Source: Paraburkholderia sp. PREW-6R
GTDB taxonomy: Bacteria > Pseudomonadota > Gammaproteobacteria > Burkholderiales > Burkholderiaceae
NCBI RefSeq assembly: GCF_039621805.1
Contig: NZ_CP155073.1
Span: 1,860,001 to 1,924,000 of the forward strand
DNA: 64,000 bases
Direction: 5' to 3'
The translations under genes were made by a program, and so were the position numbers. Positions 37,263 to 46,856 of this stretch are shown here, piece by piece. A model generated the notes under the pieces. The model was not told where the DNA came from. It did no database searches and was given only the letters and a program-made list of their open reading frames with translations. Each line of letters starts with the position of its first letter. The stretch's first letter is position 1.

Positions 37263-38219
37263 ATGCTCGATAGAAACCCTTGGTATGTCCGCACGCGGCT
37301 CAAGACGCGGCAATTGCTGCTGGTGGTTGCACTGGCAGAGGAAGGCAACATACACCGCGCGGCGGCCGCGCTGAACATGACGCAGCCTGCGGCTTCAAAG
37401 CTATTGCGTGAACTGGAAGACATGGTGGGCGCGCTCCTTTTCGAGCGCTTGCCGCGCGGCGTGCGGCCAACCCTTTATGGCGATGCGTTGATTCGCCATG
37501 CGCGCATCGTGCTCGGCAGCCTCGAGCAGGCGCAGGAGGAACTCGCCGCGTTAAGCGCCGGACGACTTGGGCACGTCGCAGTCGGCGCGATCACGTCGCC
37601 CGGCGTGCGGGTGCTGCCAGCGGCGGTGGCGGCGGTCAAACGCAGGCATGCCACGATCCGTATCTCGGTTGAAATCGACACGAGCAACGTGCTGCTCGAC
37701 CGGCTCGCGCAAGACAAGCTCGACGTCGTGATAGGTCGCCTGTCGCCGGAGCATGACAAACGGCAACTGCGCTATGAGTCGCTCGCTGGCGAACCAGTCT
37801 GCGCCGTGGTGCGGCCCGGTCATCCGCTCCTGCTGGGTTCGCCGGTTTCGCTCTCCGACGTTCAGCGCAGCCCGTGGATCGTCCCGCCGGCGGGCACCGT
37901 GTTGCGGCACCGTTTCGATCTGATGTTCCAGCGCGCGAGCCTCGCTCCGCCATCGAACGTCGTCGAGACGGCGGCACTGCTCTTCCTTACGCAAGCCGTT
38001 GAAAAAAGCGAGATGATCGCCGTGCTTGCGGAAGATGTGGCGCGCTACTACGCGGCGCACGGGATGGTGGAGATTTTGCCACTGGCCATGGAATGCACGA
38101 TGGACGACTTCGGCCTGATCACTCCGGCAGAAAAGCTGCTGTCTCCCGCCGCTAGCCTGATGATCGACGCGCTGCGTGCAGCGAGCCGGGAGACCTATCG
38201 GTTGACGGGTGTGGGGTGA
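37263..38219 (+). CDS. LysR-family regulator, probable arabinose-operon regulator
   Basis: A 318-aa LysR-type regulator of the GbpR (galactose-binding-protein regulator) type. The winged helix is at residues about 10-70 (LLLVVALAEEGNIHRAAAALNMTQPAASKLLRELE), followed by a substrate-binding-like effector domain. The ATG at 37263 is used; a GTG directly before it is also in frame. It is divergent from the arabinose operon, with palindromes between them, so it likely senses a sugar or sugar acid and controls the operon. It ends at a strong hairpin shared with guaA. Confidence 0.9.
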   Translation: MLDRNPWYVRTRLKTRQLLLVVALAEEGNIHRAAAALNMTQPAASKLLRELEDMVGALLFERLPRGVRPTLYGDALIRHARIVLGSLEQAQEELAALSAGRLGHVAVGAITSPGVRVLPAAVAAVKRRHATIRISVEIDTSNVLLDRLAQDKLDVVIGRLSPEHDKRQLRYESLAGEPVCAVVRPGHPLLLGSPVSLSDVQRSPWIVPPAGTVLRHRFDLMFQRASLAPPSNVVETAALLFLTQAVEKSEMIAVLAEDVARYYAAHGMVEILPLAMECTMDDFGLITPAEKLLSPAASLMIDALRAASRETYRLTGVG

Positions 38220-38255
38220 ATGCGGGGGTTGTGGAGTGTTGGGGGCGTGCGTCGA

Positions 38256-38288
38256 AAAATGTCGGTACGTGGCCGGTACCGACATTTT
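38256..38288. terminator. Bidirectional terminator between LysR and guaA
   Basis: A perfect 13-bp stem (AAAATGTCGGTAC 38256-38268 with 38276-38288) with a 7-nt loop. The A/T ends of the stem give a U run in either direction; the flanking genes converge on it. Confidence 0.85.
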
Positions 38289-38333
38289 CATAACACAGGA
38301 TGCTGTACGAGAACTACGTGGGCGAGGTGAGGA

Positions 38334-39917
38334 TCATTCCCACTCAATAGTCGCCGGCGGCTTCCCCGAAATGTCATACACGACCCGGTTAATCCCCCGC
38401 ACCTCATTGATGATGCGGTTCGACACATGCCCAAGCAATTCATGCGGCAGATGCGCCCAATGCGCGGTCATGAAGTCGAGCGTCTGCACGGCGCGCAGCG
38501 CGACGACATACTCATAGGTCCGCCCGTCGCCCATCACGCCGACGCTTTTCACCGGCAGGAACACCGCGAAGGCCTGGCTCGTCAGGTCGTACCATGACTT
38601 GCCCGTTTCCTTGTCGATAAACGTGCGAAGCGTCTCGATGAAAATCGCGTCCGCGCGGCGCAGCAGGTCGGCGAATTCGCGCTTTACCTCGCCGAGAATC
38701 CGCACACCGAGACCCGGACCCGGGAACGGATGGCGATACACCATGGCCGGCGGCAAACCAAGCTTCACGCCGAGTTCGCGCACTTCGTCCTTGAACAGTT
38801 CGCGCAACGGTTCGAGCAGTTTCAGGTTCAGCGTCTCCGGCAAGCCGCCGACGTTATGGTGGCTCTTGATGGTCTGCGCGGCCTTCTTGCCCTTGCCCGC
38901 CGATTCGATCACGTCCGGGTAGATCGTGCCCTGCGCGAGCCATTTCGCGTCGGTCAGCTTGCCAGCTTCAGTCTGGAACACTTCCACGAACTCCGCGCCG
39001 ATGATCTTGCGCTTCGCTTCCGGGTCGGTCACGCCGGTGAGCTTGCGCAGGAACACATCGCTTGCGTCGACGTGTATCACCTTCACGCCCAGATGGTCCG
39101 CGAAAGTGGCCATCACCTGCTCGGCCTCGTTCAGACGCAGCAGACCGTGATCGACGAACACGCAGGTCAGTTGATCGCCGATCGCGCGATGCAGCAGCGC
39201 AGCGGCCACCGACGAATCCACGCCGCCCGACAGGCCCAGGATCACATGCTCGTTGCCAACCTGCTCGCGGATCTTCGCGACGGCTTCGTCGATATAGTGA
39301 CCCATTTCCCAGTCAGGCTTCGCCGCGCAGATCTGCAACACGAAGCGTTCGAGCATTGCGCGGCCTTGCACGGTATGCGTGACTTCCGGGTGCCATTGCA
39401 GCCCATAGAAGTGACGCTTTTCATCGGCCATGGCCGCGATCGGGCACGATTCCGTCGACGCCATCAGCTCGAAACCGGCCGGCATTTCCAGCACCTTGTC
39501 GCCGTGGCTCATCCACACCTTCAACATGCCGTGACCTTCCGGCGTGGTGAAGTCGCTGATGCCTTCCAGCAGGCTCGTGTGATTGCGCGCGCGCACTTCG
39601 GCATAGCCAAACTCGCGCAGATGACCGACGTCCACCTTGCCGCCGAGTTGCTGCGCCATGGCCTGCATGCCGTAGCAGATGCCGAGCACGGGCACCCCGA
39701 GTTCGAATACCGCCTGCGGTACGCGCGGCGTATCGGTCTCGGTGACCGAGCTCGGGCCGCCGGACAGGATCACGCCCTTGGGCGCGAAGTCGCGGATGAA
39801 CGACGCGTCGACGTCGTACGGATGAATTTCCGAATACACGTTAGCTTCGCGAACGCGACGTGCAATCAGTTGGGTGACTTGCGAACCGAAGTCGAGAATC
39901 AGGATCTTGTCATGCAT
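38334..39917 (-). CDS. guaA: GMP synthase (glutamine-hydrolysing)
   Basis: A 527-aa GMP synthase, making GMP from XMP, glutamine and ATP. The N-terminal glutamine amidotransferase (residues 1-about 200) has the nucleophile Cys81 in [10 protein letters not shown] and the WHPEV His/Glu pair; the ATP pyrophosphatase domain has the loop [12 protein letters not shown], and the C-terminal dimerisation domain contains [10 protein letters not shown]. The ATG at 39917 matches homologues ([13 protein letters not shown]). The gene follows a small membrane protein and guaB on the same strand, an arrangement that keeps the two GMP branch enzymes together. The 215-nt gap upstream may hold a second promoter. 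Confidence 0.97.
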   Translation of the reverse strand: MHDKILILDFGSQVTQLIARRVREANVYSEIHPYDVDASFIRDFAPKGVILSGGPSSVTETDTPRVPQAVFELGVPVLGICYGMQAMAQQLGGKVDVGHLREFGYAEVRARNHTSLLEGISDFTTPEGHGMLKVWMSHGDKVLEMPAGFELMASTESCPIAAMADEKRHFYGLQWHPEVTHTVQGRAMLERFVLQICAAKPDWEMGHYIDEAVAKIREQVGNEHVILGLSGGVDSSVAAALLHRAIGDQLTCVFVDHGLLRLNEAEQVMATFADHLGVKVIHVDASDVFLRKLTGVTDPEAKRKIIGAEFVEVFQTEAGKLTDAKWLAQGTIYPDVIESAGKGKKAAQTIKSHHNVGGLPETLNLKLLEPLRELFKDEVRELGVKLGLPPAMVYRHPFPGPGLGVRILGEVKREFADLLRRADAIFIETLRTFIDKETGKSWYDLTSQAFAVFLPVKSVGVMGDGRTYEYVVALRAVQTLDFMTAHWAHLPHELLGHVSNRIINEVRGINRVVYDISGKPPATIEWE

Positions 39918-40132
39918 GGCAGCGGACGGAGTCAAAAGTGAGCGATACGGAATGCCGCGCACGAAGCGCGGCGTTGAATTCAAAACAGTCCACAGGGGAC
40001 GATCGTGCGTGATGCGCTGACGCAGCCGACGCTGGTCTTGCAGAAAGCCGAACCCGTTCACGCTGGGCGTTAGCCGGCAACACGAGTGAACGGAATCCAG
40101 CAGCGATGGCAGCCGTTGTGCGTTCCAGCGCA

Positions 40133-40906
40133 TCAGCCATGAAACGGCGGCCGGGGCGCACCGGCTGCATCGGCGGCGGCGTTGCGCGCTTCGGCGCGGG
40201 CGGCTGCGGCATCGGCGCTGGCGGAACGCGCCGCCAATTCGGCGCGCTCTGCACGCTCGGCGGCGGTCAGGCCAGCTTCATCAACGGATGTGTCGACCCG
40301 CACCGACGCGACAGAAGCCGCCGGGTCCGCAGCAGGCGTGAGAGGCACGACGGGCACGACAGGCTCGATGACCGGCTCTGCCTGATAGACCGGAAAACCT
40401 GCGGTGACATGACCCGGCTCGCGCCGGTTCGCGGCGTTTTTGGCGGCGTCTTTCGCCGCCTGTCGCTCCGCGCGTTCGACCGCGGCGGCGTCAGCCAGCC
40501 GCTGCCTGTCACGCCGGCGCACCGCGCCCGACAAACGCACGCCGCCGAGACCGACCACCAGCAACACGACACCGGCCAGCACCGCGATGATCTGCCCGAA
40601 GCCGGTCAACGCGGGCGTATGCAAACCGAGCAGCCAGACCAGCATCAACACGCCGGTCAACCAGTTCACGTGACCGACTACCTTGGAGACCGTCGACGTC
40701 AGCGCACCGTCGATCGACGCATGCAATGAAAGCCACGCCAGCCCGATCAGCGCCACGCCGAACCCCTGGCCCACCAGAGTGGGTTGCGTTTGCACCAGTT
40801 GCAGCGCGTTGTACAGCGAAGTCCACGGCGTCAGCAGAAACAACAGGCCAAAGCCGAGCAACAGCAGTGCGTCGAGAATGAGTACAGCGCGCAGCAATGG
40901 CTTCAT
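40133..40906 (-). CDS. Uncharacterised four-helix membrane protein between guaB and guaA
   Basis: A 257-aa protein of unknown function. Four membrane helices are visible: residues about 5-25, 44-66, 80-98 and 103-125. A basic stretch ([20 protein letters not shown]) follows, and then a long cytoplasmic tail with a Pro/Val segment and an alanine-, glutamate- and arginine-rich coiled-coil-like end (about 205-250). It starts 5 nt after the guaB stop, so it is co-translated with IMP dehydrogenase. The first 130 residues look like a real conserved membrane module; the tail is low in complexity. I do not recognise a family. Confidence 0.8.
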   Translation of the reverse strand: MKPLLRAVLILDALLLLGFGLLFLLTPWTSLYNALQLVQTQPTLVGQGFGVALIGLAWLSLHASIDGALTSTVSKVVGHVNWLTGVLMLVWLLGLHTPALTGFGQIIAVLAGVVLLVVGLGGVRLSGAVRRRDRQRLADAAAVERAERQAAKDAAKNAANRREPGHVTAGFPVYQAEPVIEPVVPVVPLTPAADPAASVASVRVDTSVDEAGLTAAERAERAELAARSASADAAAARAEARNAAADAAGAPRPPFHG

Positions 40907-40911
40907 GGCGG

Positions 40912-42372
40912 TTAGTCCACGTGGTAGTTGGGCGCTTCCTTCGTGATCTGCACGTCGTGCACGTGCGACTCGCGCAAGCCCGCACCGGTGATCTGCACGA
41001 ACTCGGCCTTGTCGTTCATCTCGGCGATGGTGCGGCAGCCGCAGTAACCCATGCTGGCGCGCACGCCGCCGATCAGCTGGAACAGGATCGCGTTGACCGA
41101 GCCCTTGTAGGCGACACGGCCTTCGATACCTTCCGGCACCAGTTTGTCGATATTGGCTGAGTTGTCCTGGAAGTAGCGGTCCGCCGCGCCATCTTTCATC
41201 GCGCCAACCGAACCCATGCCACGGTAAGACTTGTACTGACGGCCCTGATACAGGAACACGTCGCCCGGCGCTTCTTCCGTGCCGGCGAACATGCTGCCCA
41301 TCATCACGGCGTTCGCGCCGGCGGCCAGCGCCTTGCTGACATCGCCCGAAAAACGCACGCCGCCGTCTGCGATGACCGGCACGCCCGTGCCCTTCAGCGC
41401 TTCCGACACATTGGCGATCGCAGTGACCTGCGGCACGCCCACGCCGGCGACGATCCGCGTGGTGCAGATCGACCCCGGGCCGATACCGACCTTCACGCCG
41501 TCTGCGCCGTATTCGACGAGCGCCTTGGCCGCCGCCGCGGTGGCGATGTTGCCGCCGATCACTTCGACGTGCGGGAAGGTCTGCTTGACCCACTTGACGC
41601 GCTCGAGCACGCCCTTGCTATGGCCATGCGCGGTGTCGACGACGATCACGTCCACGCCCGCCTGCACGAGCAGCTCGACACGCTCTTCGTTGTCTTCGCC
41701 CACGCCGACCGCTGCGCCCGCGCGCAGCTTGCCGTGTTCGTCTTTACAGGCGTCCGGGTGCTCGGTCTGCTTGGTGATGTCTTTCACCGTCATCAGGCCG
41801 CGCAGTTCGAATGAATCGTTGATCACCAGCACGCGCTCGAGGCGGTGGCTGTGCATCAGCGCCTTGGCTTCGGCGAGCGGCGTGCCTTCCTTCACGGTGA
41901 CGAGGCGCTCGCGCGGCGTCATGATGTTGCGCACCGGCTCGTCCAGACGCTCTTCGAAGCGCAGGTCGCGGTTCGTGACGATGCCGACCAGCTGCGCGCC
42001 TTCGACGACCGGGAAGCCCGAAATGCCATGCTGGCGCGACAGGGCGATCACGTCGCGCACTTTCATTTGCGGCGGAATGGTGATCGGATCACGCACGACA
42101 CCGGATTCGAAACGCTTGACCTTGGCGACTTCACGCGCCTGTTCGGCCGGCGTGAGGTTCTTGTGGATGATGCCGACGCCACCCATTTGCGCCATCGCGA
42201 TAGCGAGACGTGCTTCGGTGACCGTGTCCATGGCGGCGGACACGAGCGGCATATTGAGGGAAATGTTGCGGGTCAGCCGGGTCTTGAGGCTGGTGTCGCG
42301 CGGCAGGACATCGGAAAAAGCCGGGACGAGGAGCACGTCATCGAACGTGAGTGCTGTTTGGATCAGACGCAT
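40912..42372 (-). CDS. guaB: IMP dehydrogenase
   Basis: A 486-aa inosine-5'-monophosphate dehydrogenase, the NAD-dependent step from IMP to XMP. The catalytic loop [11 protein letters not shown] has Cys303; two CBS domains occupy residues about 95-200; [17 protein letters not shown] at the N-terminus is the family start. AGGA lies about 8 nt before the ATG at 42372. It is the first gene of the guaB-membrane protein-guaA group. A divergent exporter gene lies 282 nt away. Confidence 0.97.
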   Translation of the reverse strand: MRLIQTALTFDDVLLVPAFSDVLPRDTSLKTRLTRNISLNMPLVSAAMDTVTEARLAIAMAQMGGVGIIHKNLTPAEQAREVAKVKRFESGVVRDPITIPPQMKVRDVIALSRQHGISGFPVVEGAQLVGIVTNRDLRFEERLDEPVRNIMTPRERLVTVKEGTPLAEAKALMHSHRLERVLVINDSFELRGLMTVKDITKQTEHPDACKDEHGKLRAGAAVGVGEDNEERVELLVQAGVDVIVVDTAHGHSKGVLERVKWVKQTFPHVEVIGGNIATAAAAKALVEYGADGVKVGIGPGSICTTRIVAGVGVPQVTAIANVSEALKGTGVPVIADGGVRFSGDVSKALAAGANAVMMGSMFAGTEEAPGDVFLYQGRQYKSYRGMGSVGAMKDGAADRYFQDNSANIDKLVPEGIEGRVAYKGSVNAILFQLIGGVRASMGYCGCRTIAEMNDKAEFVQITGAGLRESHVHDVQITKEAPNYHVD

Positions 42373-42654
42373 GGCAAATCCTATAGGCGCAAAAGCGAAT
42401 TATACGCGATACCTCCCCGGTTTTCACTGCACGAACAGCAGCTTAGCGAATTTCGGGCAATTTTTCCTGTCACTTCAGGCCGCGTGATTTCGCCTGGCTG
42501 TTCGCCTCGGGTTCGATCGAGTTTCGTTTGCGCGTTCGGGATCGTGCGCGTGTTCTTGCTCGCTCGTGATTATCGGAATGCAGGATCGAACAAGACGCGC
42601 GAGCGGGCACCCGCTATCCTGCGAACCTTTCCATTTTTCTTGCAGGGACAGTCG

Positions 42655-43773
42655 ATGCAGCGCGCAGTGGCATACGGAATCATGGCCGGAGCGCTATGGG
42701 GAATGGTTTTTCTGGTGCCGCGCGTGCTGCCGGACTTTTCGCCGCTGCTGCTAAGCGCGGGCCGCTACTCGATGTATGGCATCGTGTCGCTCGCCGCCGC
42801 GCTGCCGAAGGCGCGCTCGCTCGTCAGGCGTCTCACGCGCGAAGATCTGGGCGCGCTCGTCAAGCTGGCGCTCGCGGGTAATCTGCTTTACTACCTGCTG
42901 CTCACGGCAGCCGTTCATCTGATTGGAATTGCGCCAGCGTCGCTGATCGTCGGCGTCTTGCCGGTCACGGTGACACTGCTCGGCCGCCGCGATCACGGCG
43001 CGGTGCCGCTCGCCCGCCTCGCATGGCCGCTCGCGATGGTGATGGCAGGCATCATCTGCATCAACGTCGACGTATTCACGGTCGCGGACGGCACGCGTGC
43101 GCACATTGCCACCCGACTGCTCGGTCTGGCGTGCGCCGTTGGCGCGCTGGCTTGCTGGACCTGGTTCGCAGTCGAAAACGCACGTTACCTGCGGCGTCAG
43201 GATCATTTCAGCGGCAACGAGTGGTCGGTGCTGTGGGGCGTGGTGACAGGTGCGCTCGGCGCGGCGCTTTGGCTCGTGATCGCCGTGCTGCCGTCGGGCG
43301 CGCCTGCAGGCGAACTCGCCCATGGCCGCTGGCAGACTTTCTGGCTTCTGAATCTGGGTCTCGCGGTGGGCGCCTCGTGGCTTGGCAATGGACTATGGAA
43401 CGCGGCGTCAAAACGGCTGCCGCTGACGCTGTCGGGCCAGATGATCGTTTTCGAGACGCTGTTCGCGCTGCTTTACGCGTTCATTTATGACCAGCGCCTG
43501 CCGCGTGCGCTGGAGACGGCGGCGATCCTGCTGCTGGTAGCGGGCGTGTGCTGGTCAGTTCGTCAACACGCGGACGGCGATTCGTCCGCGGACACAGGCA
43601 CCAAGGGGGAGAAGCAAAGAGAAGAGGCGGACAACGCGCATGAGGCGCATGAGGTGCATGAGGTGCATGAGGTGCATGAGGTGCATGAGGTGCATGAGGT
43701 GCATGAGGTGCATGAGGTGCGTAGAGCGCGCGAACCGAACGAATCGCCCAAGGCTCATACGGCCGCCGGGTGA
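42655..43773 (+). CDS. DMT/EamA-family exporter with repetitive C-terminal tail
   Basis: A 372-aa drug/metabolite transporter with about ten helices and two EamA repeats (start MAGALWGMVFLVPRVLPDFSP). AGGGA precedes the ATG at 42655 by 6 nt. From about residue 308 the protein becomes hydrophilic and holds a tandem tripeptide, seven Glu-Val-His copies coded by the 9-bp repeat at 43651-43713, flanked by degenerate copies. Copy-number change would lengthen or shorten the tail without shifting frame; the histidine-rich tail could bind metal, which is speculation. The substrate is unknown. Confidence 0.85.
   Translation: MQRAVAYGIMAGALWGMVFLVPRVLPDFSPLLLSAGRYSMYGIVSLAAALPKARSLVRRLTREDLGALVKLALAGNLLYYLLLTAAVHLIGIAPASLIVGVLPVTVTLLGRRDHGAVPLARLAWPLAMVMAGIICINVDVFTVADGTRAHIATRLLGLACAVGALACWTWFAVENARYLRRQDHFSGNEWSVLWGVVTGALGAALWLVIAVLPSGAPAGELAHGRWQTFWLLNLGLAVGASWLGNGLWNAASKRLPLTLSGQMIVFETLFALLYAFIYDQRLPRALETAAILLLVAGVCWSVRQHADGDSSADTGTKGEKQREEADNAHEAHEVHEVHEVHEVHEVHEVHEVHEVRRAREPNESPKAHTAAG
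43642..43722 (+). repeat. 9-bp tandem repeat (GAGGTGCAT) inside the exporter gene
   Basis: Seven perfect GAGGTGCAT units at 43651-43713, with GAGGCGCAT before and GAGGTGCGT after: nine units, 81 bp. It is in frame and encodes E-A/V-H triplets. Confidence 0.95.
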
Positions 43774-43822
43774 TGCGGCAGCAAAGGCCGCAACGAAATG
43801 CGGCCCGCGCGATGACACCGCG

Positions 43823-44155
43823 CTATCGCGAGTCCTTGTTCAGCCAGCGCCGCCCTTCGATCGAGCCCGCCTTGCGCGTTTTCTCGACGCGCCTTTGGCG
43901 CGACACTTTCGGGTCGACCAGCAGCGGCCGGTAAATTTCCACGCGGTCATGGTCGGCCAGCACCGCGTCGAGCGGCTTGACCTTGCCGAAAATGCCGACT
44001 TTCTGCGTAGCGAGATCAATCTGTGGAAAGCGCTGCAGGATCCCGCTTACGTGCAAAGCGTCCCGCACGGTCGCGCCTTGCGGCAGTTCGAGCGCAATCA
44101 GCGTCTGCTCAGTGGCGAGCGCATAGCCGACTTCGATCGACAGTTGCGCGCTCAT
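43823..44155 (-). CDS. rnfH: RnfH-family ubiquitin-like protein
   Basis: A 110-aa RnfH family (beta-grasp, ubiquitin/ThiS-like) protein. Typical features are SIEVGYALATEQTLIALELPQGATVRDAL at the start, VGIFGKVKPLDAVLADHDRVEIYRPL in the middle (about residues 53-78), and a basic end with RRxxR. The ATG at 44155 overlaps the ratA stop by 4 nt (ATGA), so the two are translationally coupled, as in many proteobacteria. No Rnf complex genes are nearby. The molecular function is not settled. Confidence 0.93.
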   Translation of the reverse strand: MSAQLSIEVGYALATEQTLIALELPQGATVRDALHVSGILQRFPQIDLATQKVGIFGKVKPLDAVLADHDRVEIYRPLLVDPKVSRQRRVEKTRKAGSIEGRRWLNKDSR

Positions 44156-44589
44156 GCCTTACCGTAACGCTGATCGGCGCGCTTCACGAACGATTCGACA
44201 AAGGTGTTGGCGATGTGATTGAACACCGGCCCAATGATCTTCTCGAGGATGATGTTGGTGAACTCGTAGTGCAGCGCGAATTCGATCTTGCAGGCGTCCG
44301 CGCGCAGCGGCGTGAAGCGCCAGAAGCCTGTGAACTTGCGAAACGGGCCGTCGGCGAACTCCATGTCGATCCGCGTGGGACGCTCCATGCTGTTACGGGT
44401 CGCGAAATGCTGCCTGATGCCCTTGAAGTTGATATCGATCTTCGCCTCCATGCCGGTTTCGTCACGGCGGCGAACTTCAACACCGCCGCACCAGGGCAGG
44501 AAGTTGGGGTAATCGTCGACGTCGGTGACAAGGTCGAACATCTGTTCCGCCGAATGGCGGATCAACACGGTTTTCTGGACATCTGCCAT
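44152..44589 (-). CDS. ratA: RatA-type START/Coq10 family protein
   Basis: A 145-aa START-fold (polyketide cyclase/COQ10) protein. In E. coli the homologue was reported to bind the 50S subunit and block its joining with 30S; Coq10 relatives bind ubiquinone. The signature MFDLVTDVDDYPNFLPWCGG lies at about residues 18-37, and FNHIANTFVESFVKRADQRYG closes the protein. The ATG at 44589 is set by homology (MADVQKTVLIRHS), with no strong ribosome site. It is divergent from smpB across 100 nt and coupled to rnfH, an old conserved arrangement. Confidence 0.93.
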   Translation of the reverse strand: MADVQKTVLIRHSAEQMFDLVTDVDDYPNFLPWCGGVEVRRRDETGMEAKIDINFKGIRQHFATRNSMERPTRIDMEFADGPFRKFTGFWRFTPLRADACKIEFALHYEFTNIILEKIIGPVFNHIANTFVESFVKRADQRYGKA

Positions 44590-44689
44590 AGATTGAACAG
44601 CGCGTGGCAAGGGTGGACGGGCGCTGCGGGCTTTCCTTGCCCCGCTTTGCTAAAATCGTGATTTTAAACGAGTTGGGCACTTTCCATTC

Positions 44690-45136
44690 ATGAGCATCAT
44701 CGACAACAGAAAAGCCTTTTACGACTACTCGGTCGAAGAGCGCTACGAAGCGGGGCTCGTGCTCGAAGGATGGGAGGTCAAGGCGCTGCGCGCCGGGCGC
44801 GGCCAGATCAAGGAAGGTTACGTGGTGATCCGTAACAACGAACTGTTCCTGATCGGCACGCACATCAGCCCGTTGCCCGAAGCCTCGACCCACATCAATC
44901 CCGACCCGGTGCGCACGCGCAAGCTGCTTTTGCACAGCGAAGAGATCAGCAAACTGATCGGCAAGGTCGAGCAGCGCGGTTACACGCTCGTGCCGCTGAA
45001 TTTCCATTACAAGGGCGGTCGCGTCAAATGCGAAATCGGTCTTGCGAAAGGCAAGAAGCAGCACGACAAGCGCGAGACCGAAAAGAAACGCGACTGGGAA
45101 CGCGAAAAGGCGCGCCTGATGCGCTCGCCCAGTTGA
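44690..45136 (+). CDS. smpB: SsrA-binding protein SmpB
   Basis: A 148-aa SmpB, which partners tmRNA in rescuing stalled ribosomes. The core strands ([31 protein letters not shown] and [20 protein letters not shown]) and the basic tail ([26 protein letters not shown]) that folds into the mRNA channel are all present. It is divergent from ratA. An A/T-rich patch (GCTAAAATCGTGATTTTAA, around 44649-44667) upstream is a probable promoter. A 12-bp duplication lies just after the stop. Confidence 0.97.
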   Translation: MSIIDNRKAFYDYSVEERYEAGLVLEGWEVKALRAGRGQIKEGYVVIRNNELFLIGTHISPLPEASTHINPDPVRTRKLLLHSEEISKLIGKVEQRGYTLVPLNFHYKGGRVKCEIGLAKGKKQHDKRETEKKRDWEREKARLMRSPS

Positions 45137-45153
45137 TGCAGGCTTACGGATAA

Positions 45154-45177
45154 GTCGGCGGAAACGTCGGCGGAAAG
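45154..45177. repeat. 12-bp tandem duplication after smpB
   Basis: GTCGGCGGAAAC (45154-45165) is followed at once by GTCGGCGGAAAG (45166-45177), 17 nt after the smpB stop. Confidence 0.8.
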
Positions 45178-45267
45178 CTCGGCCGGCACGCCAGCGGAAC
45201 CCGAGCGAATTCATAGTACGATCGGTTCGCGCGACCGCCGGCGGTGTGAACCGCCGCGCGCGGCCGG

Positions 45268-46203
45268 TCAGCGCAGTTCGGTCGTACCTTTTCCTTTGTT
45301 CACGATCGTCAGCGCCGACGCGATCATCGAACTCATGTCCGACAGATTGCCCGGCACGATCAGCGTGGTGCCCTGCTTCGCGAGATTGGCGAACGCATTC
45401 ACGTACTGTTCAGCCACTTTCAGGTTCACCGCCTCCATTCCACCTGTCGACTGAATCGCGGCCGCGATTTTCTGAATCGCCTGCGAGTTCGCCTCGGCCA
45501 CGGCGAGAATCGCCGCCGCCTGCCCTTGCGCCTGATTGATCGCCGCCTGCCGCTCGCCTTCGGATTTCTGGATCGCCGCTTCGCGTCCACCGGATGCGAT
45601 GTTGATCTGCTCCTGCTTGCGCCCTTCGGACGCCGCGATCAACGCGCGCTTCTCACGTTCGGCGGTAATCTGCGCCTGCATTGCGTGGAGAATTTCTTTT
45701 GGCGGCGTGAGGTCCTTGATCTCATAGCGCAACACCTTCACGCCCCAGTTGGCTGCTGCTTCATCGAGCGACGACACGATGCTGTGGTTGATGAAGTCGC
45801 GTTCCTCGAACGTTTTGTCCAGTTCCAGCTTGCCGATCACCGAGCGCAGCGTGGTTTGCGACAGCTGCGTGATCGCGAATACGAAATTGCTTGATCCATA
45901 GGACGCCTTCATCGGATCGGTGACCTGAAAATAGAGTACACCGTCCACCTGCAACTGCGTGTTGTCACGCGTGATGCAAACCTGACTCGGCACTTCGAGC
46001 GGAATTTCCTTCAGCACATGCTTGTACGCGATCCGGTCGACGAAAGGAAACGCGAAGCTCAGCCCGGGCGTGAGCGTGCGGTGATAGCGGCCGAGGCGCT
46101 CCAGCACCCACGCGTGCTGCTGCGGGACGATCTTGAGCGTCTGCGCGGCAGTCACGATTACGATCACCAGTACCACAACCCCAACGATGGTCGATACATC
46201 CAT
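45268..46203 (-). CDS. qmcA: SPFH/band-7 protein QmcA (paraslipin)
   Basis: A 311-aa stomatin/prohibitin-family membrane protein. One N-terminal helix (about residues 5-25) anchors it; the SPFH domain (about 28-190) has PQQHAWVLERLGRYHRTLTPGL and VDGVLYFQVTDP, then a helical coiled-coil region rich in Ala, Glu and Gln (about 195-260). The ATG at 46203 has GGAG 10 nt upstream and replaces a longer frame. It is paired with nfeD (66 nt upstream), the common NfeD-SPFH partnership. Such pairs organise membrane microdomains and quality control with FtsH. Confidence 0.92.
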   Translation of the reverse strand: MDVSTIVGVVVLVIVIVTAAQTLKIVPQQHAWVLERLGRYHRTLTPGLSFAFPFVDRIAYKHVLKEIPLEVPSQVCITRDNTQLQVDGVLYFQVTDPMKASYGSSNFVFAITQLSQTTLRSVIGKLELDKTFEERDFINHSIVSSLDEAAANWGVKVLRYEIKDLTPPKEILHAMQAQITAEREKRALIAASEGRKQEQINIASGGREAAIQKSEGERQAAINQAQGQAAAILAVAEANSQAIQKIAAAIQSTGGMEAVNLKVAEQYVNAFANLAKQGTTLIVPGNLSDMSSMIASALTIVNKGKGTTELR

Positions 46204-46269
46204 TGTTATTCTCCGGTCTACTCGATACGTTACGGAAAGCTGGCGGAACAAGCGGCGCAACAGGCGCGA

Positions 46270-46713
46270 TCAGGCGCGCACAGGCCGCCTGCTCGCTACC
46301 ACGACGAGGCAACTGCCCTTGAGCGCGGTGATTTCATAGAGATGGGCGTCTTCCGGCTCGCCGGGCGCGAGTTCGATGTCCCACGCGGCGCCGCGATAAC
46401 TGGCGCGGGCCCGGCGCGCCTGCCACGCGTCGACGGTCAAGGTCTGGCCGATGTCGAGATTGACATCCGGATTGTGGGCCGCGTCCTTGCGCACGCGGCG
46501 CCCGAAGCGCGAGCGCCGCAGCGCCAGCACCGCGACGGACGCGACCACCGCGGCCACCACGAATTGAAGATAGGAAGCCGCGCCCGCGATATGCGCAATG
46601 GCCGCCGCGGCAAAACCCAACGCGATCATCAACAGATAGAAAGTGCCGCTGATCAATTCCAGCACGACCAGCACGCCCGCCCCGATCCACCAGAACAATC
46701 CACCTGGCGCCAC
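46270..46713 (-). CDS. NfeD-family membrane protein
   Basis: A 147-aa short NfeD protein: about three membrane helices (residues about 5-70), a basic stretch, then a C-terminal OB-fold domain (VNLDIGQTLTVDAWQARRARASYRGAAWDIELAPGE, about residues 83-118). The GTG at 46713 is chosen because GGAGG lies 5 nt upstream; another in-frame GTG at 46737 lies inside the ppsA terminator and lacks a ribosome site. It precedes qmcA and is likely its partner in the membrane. Confidence 0.9.
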   Translation of the reverse strand: MAPGGLFWWIGAGVLVVLELISGTFYLLMIALGFAAAAIAHIAGAASYLQFVVAAVVASVAVLALRRSRFGRRVRKDAAHNPDVNLDIGQTLTVDAWQARRARASYRGAAWDIELAPGEPEDAHLYEITALKGSCLVVVASRRPVRA

Positions 46714-46731
46714 GTCGACCTCCACAAAGCA

Positions 46732-46758
46732 AAACACCCCGGATCTACCGGGGTGTTT
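46732..46758 (-). terminator. Rho-independent terminator after ppsA
   Basis: An 11-bp stem (AAACACCCCGG 46732-46742 with 46748-46758) and 5-nt loop. On the minus strand it is followed by TTTTGCTTTG. It lies about 100 nt after the ppsA stop and just before the nfeD ribosome site. Confidence 0.88.
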
Positions 46759-46856
46759 ATAGCACGAAGCAGGTGCGTTTCAACGGACAGCGCAACACGT
46801 TTCACCGCGTGTGCAGTACGCCTTCGAACCGGCGCACCGCCCTTGACGCACTCCGC

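Noticed and set aside
38730..39941. A 403-codon plus-strand frame opposite guaA
   Set aside because: Shadow of guaA; no signals of translation.
40907..41593. N-terminal extension of the guaA-proximal membrane protein through guaB
   Set aside because: The frame continues upstream only as an out-of-frame reading of guaB; the real start is the ATG at 40906, 5 nt after the guaB stop.
43642..43722. CRISPR-like regular repeats
   Set aside because: Units are 9 bp with no spacers and lie in frame inside a gene; this is a simple tandem repeat.
45240..45255. GGCGGT/ACCGCC hairpin as the qmcA terminator
   Set aside because: Only 6-7 bp and no T tract; too weak to call in GC-rich DNA.
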